A stretch of DNA of 64,000 nucleotides from Kitasatospora kifunensis (GTDB lineage Bacteria > Actinomycetota > Actinomycetes > Streptomycetales > Streptomycetaceae): the NCBI RefSeq assembly GCF_014203855.1, contig NZ_JACHJV010000002.1:372001-436000 (forward strand), written 5' to 3'. The notes below the pieces were generated by a model, which ran no database searches, was not told the origin of the DNA, and saw only the letters and a program-made list of their open reading frames with translations. Each line of letters begins with the position of its first letter. Within the stretch, counting starts at the first letter, position 1. Shown here one piece after another: positions 41,756-48,464 of this stretch. The position numbers and the translations under genes were made by a program.

Positions 41756-42753
41756 GTGCGTGCCGCCTCGCGCAGCCTGCGCCAGCTGCGGCTGACGGAC
41801 GCCAGGCCGGCACGGCCGGCGCCGGGTCCACCGGTCTCCCAGGTCCGGGCCGTCTCGGCGAACGTCTCCACCCGCGTCGTCGCGACCGGTCGCCGAGCCT
41901 GCGCGGCCCGTGCGGCGAGTCGCAGGTCCTGCGGTTCGATCGTGTCGAGCTTGGCCCGGACGTGGCTGAGCAGCGTGGCGCAGGCATCGGCGATCGCGGC
42001 CTCGCCCAGCGGGCGCACCGGGAGGTCCAGCCCTTCGGACAGGCACTGCTCCAGGGCCGTGCGCAGGTCGTGCAGGCAGATGTCGCGGATCGTCAGCGAC
42101 AGGTGTGCGGACAGTCCGCCGGCGCCCACCGCGCGGTGCGCGAAACCACGCGGGACGTAGAGCACGCTGCCGGGCTCGAGGACGCTGTGCAGGAGCCGCG
42201 GTGAGTGTTCGTCGTCCGGGAGCTCTCCCGGCGACCAGTTGGCGACCGTCGGCGCGTCGTGGACGTACCAGGTCTTCTGTCCGGCCGCTTGGAGGACGAA
42301 CACGTCGGCGTCGTCACGGTGCACCGCCAGGCCCTGGCCGCCGGCCGGTGTGACGAAGAAGAACGCCTCCACGCGCCGGTCGAGTTCCTCGGACAACCGC
42401 GCCACCAGATCGCCCGTCGGGCGGTGCCACTGGTCGACGCAGCGCAGGAGCAGCGTCGCCCCGGCGCGCAGGAGTGCGAGGACCTTCGCGCGGTCGGCGA
42501 AGCCGTGGTGCGTCGTGCCGTTGACCACGCGTGAGGTGGTGTAGGCATCGGGCGGGACGGTGACCTTGTTGGACCGGACCATCTCCAGGTAGGGGGTGCG
42601 CAGCAGCCCTTGGTCGAAGGCGGCGTCCAACTCGGCGAGGTCGAACGGCGAGGCGAGTGCCTGCGGTGTGAAGAGCGCAGGCTCGCGCTGCCACTGGCGG
42701 TCGACGAAGGTCTTGACGTCGCCGACCCAGTTGGCCAGCGTGGGCGATTCCAT
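41746..42753 (-). CDS. JmjC-type cupin Fe(II)/2-oxoglutarate oxygenase, candidate RiPP hydroxylase
   Basis: The 335-residue protein starts at the ATG behind AAGGAGCGAG. The cupin core has the HxD iron ligands in LAVHRDDADVFVLQAAGQKTW (about 148-150) and a distal histidine in YVPRGFAHRAV (about 200), followed by a helical C-terminal region. This is the JmjC ribosomal-oxygenase (ROXY/MINA53/NO66-like) architecture; characterised bacterial and human members hydroxylate arginine or histidine residues in proteins. It lies 29 bases downstream of the P450 gene and in the same orientation as the 27-codon peptide gene, whose C-terminus contains two histidines. Peptide hydroxylation is therefore a reasonable, unproven role. 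Confidence 0.8.
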   Translation of the reverse strand: MESPTLANWVGDVKTFVDRQWQREPALFTPQALASPFDLAELDAAFDQGLLRTPYLEMVRSNKVTVPPDAYTTSRVVNGTTHHGFADRAKVLALLRAGATLLLRCVDQWHRPTGDLVARLSEELDRRVEAFFFVTPAGGQGLAVHRDDADVFVLQAAGQKTWYVHDAPTVANWSPGELPDDEHSPRLLHSVLEPGSVLYVPRGFAHRAVGAGGLSAHLSLTIRDICLHDLRTALEQCLSEGLDLPVRPLGEAAIADACATLLSHVRAKLDTIEPQDLRLAARAAQARRPVATTRVETFAETARTWETGGPGAGRAGLASVSRSWRRLREAARTAH

Positions 42754-42782
42754 CTCGCTCCTTGGGTGGGAATCCCGGCAGG

Positions 42783-43868
42783 TCAGGCCCTGGTTTGCGC
42801 GTCGAAGCGCACGGAGAGCAGGGAGCGCAGGGGGACGTGCGCCTCCTGCCGCGGGCTGCGAATGACGAGTCGGTTCTCGAAGGCGACCTCCAGCAGGCGC
42901 TCGGCCAGGGGCACGACCAGGTGCTTGGCCCAGCAGCGGGCACCGTCGAACCCGAACGGCATGAACCCGGGCGTGCTCTCCGGGTCCGCCACCCCGGCCC
43001 ACCGCTCGGGCCGGAACTCCAGCGGATCCAACCAGTAATCAGGGTGACGGTGCATCAGGAGCGGGAAGAGTGCGACGCGGTCCTCGGGACGGATCTCGGG
43101 GTGCAGCGCGGTGTACGCCTCCCCGCCCGTACGGAAGAGCATCCATGCGGGTGGGAGCAGCCGCAGCGTCTCCCACAGGAGCGCGGTGAGATCCGGGCGG
43201 GCTTCCTCGGGTTCGCGGGCCGGCCCCATGAGCCACAGGGCGTTGGCGGCCAGTGCGGCCACGCCGTCGCAGAGGGTGGCCGTCGCTCGCCGGTACAGCG
43301 CGATGGCCTGCCTCCTGTCCTGGGTGCAGGAAGCGCCGCGGATCTGCTCGGCCAGCGCGGTGCCCCTGCCTTCGGCAGCGGATCCCGGCCAGAAGGTGGC
43401 GGTCCGGAGGGTGACGGTCCGGAGGGTGACGGCGCGGTCGACGATCCGGGAGAGCTTGGCGGAGCGCGTGACGCCGCGCTTCGACAACAGGGAGACCGGC
43501 AGGGGGTCGTAGGAGAAGAGCCACTGGCGCAGGTAGGAGGTGGCCGCGTAGGGCCAGGCGCCGGACAGCCCGCGCGCCGGGGGCGGCGGAGTCCGGATGC
43601 CCGCCATGACGTCCTGCCCCAGCGCGCGGATCGTCCGGGTCGCGCTGTCGTGGTGGATGTCGGCTCCCGCGGCGGGCTTGAATACCGAGCGCTCTGTTGC
43701 CAGTACGGGACGCGCTGCGACGATTTCGGCGATCAGGTGGAAGTCGGAGACGCCGACCGTGGTCGCGTCGATCCGGAATACTTTCTCTTCCCTGTCCAGC
43801 AGATCCTGAATCCGCGGGGCGTATGCGACGGAATGGCCGCGCACCGTTGTCGGCGCCATTTCTTCCAC
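42783..43868 (-). CDS. Atypical short cytochrome P450 next to a candidate precursor peptide
   Basis: The 361-residue protein, short for a P450, starts at a GTG behind GGAGG. It keeps ExxR (WETLRLLPPAW, about 238), FRPERW and a heme loop GFMPFGFDGARCWAKHLVV (about 300), where the thiolate cysteine is preceded by Ala-Arg instead of the usual basic-x pair. The I-helix region (LCDGVAALAANALWLM) lacks the normal acid/threonine pair that activates oxygen. A peroxygenase-like or radical-coupling mechanism would fit, as for P450s that crosslink aromatic residues in peptides. It follows a 27-codon peptide gene by 94 bases and precedes a JmjC oxygenase. Confidence 0.8.
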   Translation of the reverse strand: MEEMAPTTVRGHSVAYAPRIQDLLDREEKVFRIDATTVGVSDFHLIAEIVAARPVLATERSVFKPAAGADIHHDSATRTIRALGQDVMAGIRTPPPPARGLSGAWPYAATSYLRQWLFSYDPLPVSLLSKRGVTRSAKLSRIVDRAVTLRTVTLRTATFWPGSAAEGRGTALAEQIRGASCTQDRRQAIALYRRATATLCDGVAALAANALWLMGPAREPEEARPDLTALLWETLRLLPPAWMLFRTGGEAYTALHPEIRPEDRVALFPLLMHRHPDYWLDPLEFRPERWAGVADPESTPGFMPFGFDGARCWAKHLVVPLAERLLEVAFENRLVIRSPRQEAHVPLRSLLSVRFDAQTRA

Positions 43869-43962
43869 GAGTGTCCCGCCTCCATTGGAATGGCGATGAA
43901 ATGCGTTCCCCGTGGTCGGCGGAGGCAGCGGCGTGGCCGCGTCCTCCGCCGACGGTGGAGCG

Positions 43963-44046
43963 TCAGATCACGTGCAGGATCCACGAGTGGTTGGCGAGGT
44001 CCTCGTCCTGCTTGAACTTCTTCACGATCGCCTTGATCAGCTTCAT
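43963..44046 (-). CDS. 27-residue candidate RiPP precursor peptide
   Basis: An ATG at 44046, five bases after GGAG, opens a 27-codon frame ending TGA at 43963-43965. The peptide starts with an amphipathic Lys-rich segment MKLIKAIVKKFK, passes through an acidic middle (Asp14, Glu15, Asp16), and ends NHSWILHVI, with Trp22, His20 and His25. A helical leader with a short hydrophobic, aromatic C-terminal core is the layout of precursors of P450-modified RiPPs such as atropopeptides and cittilin, whose precursors are similarly short. The P450 and JmjC genes follow on the same strand. I know of no described family with this core; the assignment rests on position, ribosome binding site and composition. 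Confidence 0.6.
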   Translation of the reverse strand: MKLIKAIVKKFKQDEDLANHSWILHVI

Positions 44047-44220
44047 GACTACTCCATTCCTGGGGTTGTGGGCACGACAGAGGTGGGGGCCGCGCCGTTA
44101 CTGCAATTCGGCCATTCCGGTCCGGAAGCGGAAGGGCTTCATTGAGATCCAGACCCTAACCGCAAGCGAGCGTGTCTGACACCCCTTTGACGGGCGATGA
44201 TTCGATCTGCACTTTCGGGC

Positions 44221-44250
44221 AGGAGGTGAATGGATATGAACCGTCGGTGA
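44221..44250 (+). other. Perfect Shine-Dalgarno followed by a 5-7 codon mini-frame
   Basis: AGGAGGTGA at 44221-44229, complementary to the 16S 3' end, precedes ATG codons at 44230 and 44236 in a frame reading MDMNRR and then TGA. So strong a site before so short a frame suggests a leader peptide or the stub of a deleted gene on the plus strand, opposite to the RiPP genes. Confidence 0.35.
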
Positions 44251-44303
44251 TGCCGCGCGGTGGGGGACGCGCGGCAGCGACAGCTACCAGGGCACGGTGC
44301 TGC

Positions 44304-44630
44304 TCAGCCGAGGAAGTCGACGCGGTCGATCAGACCTTCGCGCACCCGGTAGGCCACCAGGACGCGGATCGGCTCGTCGGCCAGGCCGTGGGCGATTTCG
44401 TGGTCGACCACCCAGTCGCCTTCGCTGAGCCGCCCCACGATCTCCGCCCGGCAGCGGCCTTCGGCGAACTGTCCGGCGTACCTGTCACGCAGAGCTTCCC
44501 GGCCCTGCAGTTGGCTGCCGTTGGCCCGGTGGATCGTGACGTCCTCGGCGTAGGTGGCGACGAAGGCGTCGATGTCGTGGCTGTTGTAGGCGGTGAGCTG
44601 CTGCTCGACCACCTCGCGCGGTTCGGTCAT
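44304..44630 (-). CDS. SnoaL-like/NTF2-fold small protein
   Basis: This 108-residue protein has the pattern VVEQQLTAYNSHDIDAFVATY followed by AEDVTIHRANGSQLQGREAL and a closing RVREGLIDRVDFLG strand, the compact SnoaL-like/ketosteroid-isomerase fold. Such proteins act on small hydrophobic molecules or merely bind them. The ATG follows AAGGAACGATC. It lies upstream of the candidate RiPP genes on the same strand, with a 257-base gap, and 48 bases downstream of the M20 amidohydrolase stop is its own upstream boundary, so it may be the end of the amidohydrolase region transcribed from its own promoter. Confidence 0.75.
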   Translation of the reverse strand: MTEPREVVEQQLTAYNSHDIDAFVATYAEDVTIHRANGSQLQGREALRDRYAGQFAEGRCRAEIVGRLSEGDWVVDHEIAHGLADEPIRVLVAYRVREGLIDRVDFLG

Positions 44631-44678
44631 CTGCTTGATCGTTCCTTCTTAGGTGTAAGGGCTCAGGGGTGTAAGGGT

Positions 44679-45863
44679 TCAGGCCGCGAGACGCCGGGTG
44701 GCGAGTTCGGCGTAGAGCGCGGCGCCGTCGGGGAGTACCGCGTCGTCGAACTCCGCATAGGGGGAGTGGTTGAGCGGCAGGTTGTCGGGGTCGCTCCCCT
44801 TCGGGGCGGCGCCGAGCCACGCGAACGAGCCCGGGACGGCGTCGAGTATCCGGGAGAAGTCCTCCGACCCGGTCATCGGGTTCGGCATCGGCTGGAAGCG
44901 CTCCTCGCCGAAGACCTCCCGGACGGTGTCCGTCAGGAAGTCGGTCTCGGCCTCGTTGTTCACGGTCACCGGGTACTGGGGAAGGAAGTCGACCTCCGCC
45001 CGCAGGCCGTGGGCGGCCGCGATGGCCCTGACCAGCTCCACCACGGTGTCGGCGACCCTGGACTGCGCCTCGGCGGAGAAGGTGCGCACGGTCGCCTCGA
45101 AGTGGGCGGTCTCGGGGATGATGTTGCGCTGGGTGCCGGCCTGGAGCAGCCCGACGGTGACCACCACCGGATCGAACACGTCGAAGCGGCGGGTCACCAT
45201 GGTCTGCAGGGCGGTGATCATCTCGCAGGCCGCCGGGATGGGGTCCTTGGCCCGATGCGGCACCGAGCCGTGGCCGCCCGCACCGTGGACGGTCACGTTC
45301 AGCGCGCCGGAAGCGGCCATGATCGGTCCGCGCCGGGAGCCGAACTCCCCGTGCGGCATGGCCGACGCCACGTGCAAGGCGTAGGCGGCGACCGGGCGCC
45401 TGCCTGCCGCGTCCAGTACGCCCTCGGCCAGCATGGCGCCAGCTCCGTCGAAGCCTTCCTCGCCGGGCTGGAACATGAAGATGACGTCGCCTTGGAGCTG
45501 CTCCCGCCGTGCGGCCAGCAGGTGTGCGGCGCCCGCGAGCATGGTGGTGTGCAGATCGTGTCCGCAGGCGTGCATGGCACCGTTGTCGGCGGCGAACGGC
45601 AGTGGGGCCTTCTCGATGACCGGCAGGCCGTCCATGTCGGCGCGCAGCAGCACCGCCGGTCCCGGTCGGCCGCCGCGCAGCACGGCGGTGACCGAACTCA
45701 GTGCGGAGCCCTGGCTCACCTCCAGCGGCAGTCCGGCCAGGGCCTGCAGTACCCGCTCCTGGGTACGCGGAAGATCGAAGGCCAACTCGGGGATCCGGTG
45801 CAGGTCGCGGCGCAGCCGGACCAGCTCAGGGGCCATAGCGAGAGCGTCGTCGTGCAGGGACAC
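44679..45863 (-). CDS. M20-family amidohydrolase
   Basis: The protein is a metal-dependent amidohydrolase/carboxypeptidase: RRDLHRIPEL, the metal-binding HACGHDLHTTML, FMFQPGEEGFDGA with the catalytic glutamate, and MTGSEDFS near the C-terminus. It belongs to the group of N-acyl amino acid and indole-acetyl-amino-acid hydrolases. I prefer the GTG at 45863, five bases after a clear GGAGG, giving 394 residues, the family's normal length; an ATG at 45875 lies on top of that site and has none of its own. It is divergent from an Lrp-type regulator, consistent with control by amino-acid availability. Confidence 0.88.
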   Translation of the reverse strand: MSLHDDALAMAPELVRLRRDLHRIPELAFDLPRTQERVLQALAGLPLEVSQGSALSSVTAVLRGGRPGPAVLLRADMDGLPVIEKAPLPFAADNGAMHACGHDLHTTMLAGAAHLLAARREQLQGDVIFMFQPGEEGFDGAGAMLAEGVLDAAGRRPVAAYALHVASAMPHGEFGSRRGPIMAASGALNVTVHGAGGHGSVPHRAKDPIPAACEMITALQTMVTRRFDVFDPVVVTVGLLQAGTQRNIIPETAHFEATVRTFSAEAQSRVADTVVELVRAIAAAHGLRAEVDFLPQYPVTVNNEAETDFLTDTVREVFGEERFQPMPNPMTGSEDFSRILDAVPGSFAWLGAAPKGSDPDNLPLNHSPYAEFDDAVLPDGAALYAELATRRLAA

Positions 45864-45908
45864 AGGTACCTCCATCGAACCCGCGGGCGGCGGGAACTTG
45901 TGCAGAGC

Positions 45909-45952
45909 GATCTTGTTCCGTGATTCTGGATCTTGCAGCGGGAGGTTCCCGC
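45909..45952. promoter_or_regulatory. Candidate Lrp-type sites in divergent promoter
   Basis: GATCTTG occurs at 45909-45915 and 45929-45935, exactly 20 bases apart and so about two helical turns, followed by the dyad GCGGGA-GGT-TCCCGC at 45938-45952. Phased direct repeats suit the multimeric binding of Lrp/AsnC proteins, and the region separates the amidohydrolase from the Lrp gene. Confidence 0.45.
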
Positions 45953-45971
45953 GTTTTCGCAGGATCACGCC

Positions 45972-47060
45972 ATGAAGAGGCCCTCTGATGAACGATTCCA
46001 CCGGCGATCGACGGTGAGCGGTTCCGATGTGACGGTGGATGAGCTGGATCTCGCCCTGGTGAACGCGATGCAGCTGCGGCCCCGGGCACCCTGGTCGCTG
46101 CTCGGCCAGACCCTCGGGATCAGCCCGGTCACCGCCGCCCGCCGCTGGCGCCGGCTCTCACAGGCAGGGATCGCCTGGGTGACCGCCTACGGCCTGCCGC
46201 ACCCCGAGGACCGCGGGTGCGTCGCCTACCTCGACCTCGACTGCGCTCCCGACCGGCTCTGGCAGATCGCCGACGAGCTGGCCGAGGACCCGCACGTGAT
46301 GAGCGTCGAGCACTTCTCCCAGGGCTGTTCCCTCGTCGTCACCGCGGCCTTCACCGACCTGGCGATGGTCTCCCGGTACACCACCGAACGGCTCGGCCGG
46401 CTCCCCGGGGTCACCGCCGTCCGCGCCCACCTGGCGACCGGCTTCTACGCCGAGGGGATCCGCTGGCGACTGGACTCGCTGGACCCCGCACAGCGCGTGG
46501 AGCTGCACGACGATCACTCGGCGGCGAACGGTCCACCGTCCCGAGTGCGAGCTGAAGTCCGCGAAGAGGACCGGGAGTTGCTCATCAGGCTGGGCGTCGA
46601 CGGCCGCCTCGACCAAGCCGAGCTGGCCGCCGCCACCGGGCTCAGCCCCTCCACGCTGCGCCGCCGCCTGGACCGGCTGGCCGCCAGTGACGCGATCCGC
46701 TTCCGCTGCGAGATCGCCGCCCGCGACGCCGGCCGGCCGGTCCTGGCGACCTTCCGGGCCGACCTCCCCCCGGACCGGCTCGACGAGGTCGGCCCCCAGC
46801 TCGCCAGACTCCCCGAGATCCGGTTGTGCGTGGCCGTCACCGGCGCGCACAACCTCATCCTCTCGGTCTGGCTGCGCTCCCTCGCCGACGTTCAGCGGCT
46901 GGAAGCCTCGCTCGCCCGCAGGTTCCCCGACCTGCGGGTGGCCGAGCGCCGGGTGTCGCTGCGCACCGTGAAACGGATGGGCCGGATCCTGGACGCGGAC
47001 GGACGCGCGGTCCGCGCCGTGCCGATGGACATCTGGCGAGACCCGCTCCCGGTCTCTTGA
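45972..47060 (+). CDS. Double-domain Lrp/AsnC-family regulator
   Basis: The 362-residue protein contains two AsnC-type units: an N-terminal helix-turn-helix (LALVNAMQLRPRAPWSLLGQT, then ISPVTAARRWRRL) with a following ligand domain, and a second unit from about residue 190 (LLIRLGVDGRLDQAELAAATG, then LSPSTLRRRLDRL) with its own RAM-like domain. Such tandem Lrp proteins are common in streptomycetes. The start is the ATG at 45972. It is divergent from the M20 amidohydrolase, the likely target. The stop overlaps a TTG start of a truncated downstream ThiF-like frame. Confidence 0.87.
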   Translation: MKRPSDERFHRRSTVSGSDVTVDELDLALVNAMQLRPRAPWSLLGQTLGISPVTAARRWRRLSQAGIAWVTAYGLPHPEDRGCVAYLDLDCAPDRLWQIADELAEDPHVMSVEHFSQGCSLVVTAAFTDLAMVSRYTTERLGRLPGVTAVRAHLATGFYAEGIRWRLDSLDPAQRVELHDDHSAANGPPSRVRAEVREEDRELLIRLGVDGRLDQAELAAATGLSPSTLRRRLDRLAASDAIRFRCEIAARDAGRPVLATFRADLPPDRLDEVGPQLARLPEIRLCVAVTGAHNLILSVWLRSLADVQRLEASLARRFPDLRVAERRVSLRTVKRMGRILDADGRAVRAVPMDIWRDPLPVS

Positions 47061-47409
47061 CGGCGCTCGTGGATGCCGAGCAGGTGGCGGAGCTGCTGAC
47101 GGCACGCAGGCCCAACTGGCGTCCGGAACCAGGGGAGTTGGCCGGGGCGGTGGCGTCGCACCTGGGTGGTCCGGCGCACGAGTACGGGTCCTGGGTCTGG
47201 TATCCGTGGTCGCGGCAGCTGGTGCACGTGCTGCCCCGGGGGGAATACCGTGAGCTGCGGCAGTCCCGTAACCGGTACAAGATCACGGCTGCGGAGCAGG
47301 AGCTCCTGGAGGGCCGGACGGTCGCGGTGATCGGGCTCTCGGTGGGGGCGGCGAGCGCGGTCACGCTGGCGCAGGAGGGTGTGGGCAGCCGGTTCCGGCT
47401 CGCCGAGCG
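47057..47409 (+). pseudogene. N-terminal stub of a ThiF/E1-like (Rv1355c-type) protein
   Basis: Starting at TTG 47057, overlapping the previous stop, or GTG 47069, the frame reads VDAEQVAELLTARRPNW, then RYKITAAEQELLEGRTVAVI and GLSVGAASAVTLAQEGVGSRFRLAE. The GxSVG nucleotide-binding loop and RxRYKxTxxEQ block identify the N-terminus of the ThiF-like adenylating proteins of the Rv1355c group, which normally continue for several hundred residues. Here homology ends at about 47405, where a terminator hairpin and the convergent protease gene begin. The gene is truncated and can hardly be functional. Confidence 0.65.
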
Positions 47410-47448
47410 CCCTGGGTGGTCAGCGCAGTGTGTGCCCACCACCCAGGG
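47410..47448. terminator. Hairpin with 11-bp arms
   Basis: CCCTGGGTGGT (47410-47420) and ACCACCCAGGG (47438-47448) are exact complements with a 17-base loop, just beyond the stop of the leftward protease gene and at the breakpoint of the ThiF stub. Confidence 0.7.
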
Positions 47449-47459
47449 GGAGGGTTGGA

Positions 47460-48305
47460 TCAGCTGTTCCTGCGGATCGTCTGCCGGATCCAGTCCGCGT
47501 AGGCGGGCACGCTGCTGTAGAGACCGGGTCCGGCCGCGCAGGAGGCCAGGCCCGGGGCGCCGGGGCCCGAGGTGGTGCCGATGAGTTCCCAGCGCCCACC
47601 CCTGCCCAGCTGGATCTGTGGTCCGCCGGAGTCACCGAAGCAGGCCATCGCGTGCGGCACCAGGCTGACCGTGCACAGCCGGGTCCTGCCCGCGTAGCCG
47701 GGGGCGCACTCGGATACGGCCGCCCTGCGGGTGTCGAGTTGCTGGAGCTGGTCCGGGAACACCATCTTGGTGAAGTCCGTCGTGTCGACGGTGGTGCCGA
47801 AACCCAGGAGACGAGTCGCGGTGCCAGGGCGACCGGGCCGCTCGGCGATCCGGATGGGCTGCTCGGTCACCGGGCGGTCCAGGCGGATCAACGCGAGGTC
47901 GTTCTGGTTGGGCCCGGTGGCATCGCCCAGCGCGAAGCCCGGGTTGGTGACCACCTTGTCGATGGTGCGGACCGTGCCCCCGGACTTGCGCTGCTCGCTG
48001 CCGATCCGCACGGTGCCGGCCAGCTTCACCAGTTTCGGATCAACGCAGTGGCCGGCCGTCAGCACCCACTGCGGAGCGATCAGCGACGCACCGCAGACAC
48101 CGTCGTCCAGCACGCCCGGTTGCGCGGCCGACACCGGGATGGACGCCATGAACGGGTAACGCTCGGTGGCATTCTGCCCGTTGACGATCGCTGAGGCGCT
48201 GCCGGTCATCAGGGTGGCACAGGCCGCACCGGCCAGGGCGAGGGCGGCGGCACGCGCCGCACCGCGGCGCGCAGACTTCAGATTGAACACAAGCGGGGTT
48301 CCCAT
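47460..48305 (-). CDS. Secreted trypsin-like serine protease (S1)
   Basis: The 281-residue precursor has a signal peptide (AALALAGAACATLMTGSASA) and the mature start IVNGQNA immediately after it, so there is almost no propeptide. The catalytic triad is complete: His86 in VLTAGHC, Asp136 in NQNDLALI and Ser226 in CFGDSGGP, with paired cysteines of the chymotrypsin fold. It should be an extracellular endopeptidase. The ATG at 48305 has only a weak ribosome binding site. Nothing in the neighbourhood suggests a specific partner. Confidence 0.9.
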   Translation of the reverse strand: MGTPLVFNLKSARRGAARAAALALAGAACATLMTGSASAIVNGQNATERYPFMASIPVSAAQPGVLDDGVCGASLIAPQWVLTAGHCVDPKLVKLAGTVRIGSEQRKSGGTVRTIDKVVTNPGFALGDATGPNQNDLALIRLDRPVTEQPIRIAERPGRPGTATRLLGFGTTVDTTDFTKMVFPDQLQQLDTRRAAVSECAPGYAGRTRLCTVSLVPHAMACFGDSGGPQIQLGRGGRWELIGTTSGPGAPGLASCAAGPGLYSSVPAYADWIRQTIRRNS

Positions 48306-48464
48306 CGATCGGAAGGGTCCGGACGGGTCCAGCCTGCTTACTCAAGATCCACTGATCCATCCGGGCAGCAGGCCCATGCAGGGTGGGGAGAACCCCCGCC
48401 CTCGGGTCGGCAGGCTCCCGGAAGCCGGGCCGCGCGGTGCGCGCACCGGACGGGGAGCGGTCCG

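Noticed and set aside
42783..43868. P450 as a pseudogene because of its short length
   Set aside because: ExxR, PERW and the heme cysteine are intact, the frame is uninterrupted and a good ribosome binding site is present.
44098..44142. 14-codon frame (MKPFRFRTGMAELQ) upstream of the candidate RiPP precursor on the same strand
   Set aside because: It has only a weak purine run far from the ATG and no core-like C-terminus; it may be a leader peptide but could not be supported.
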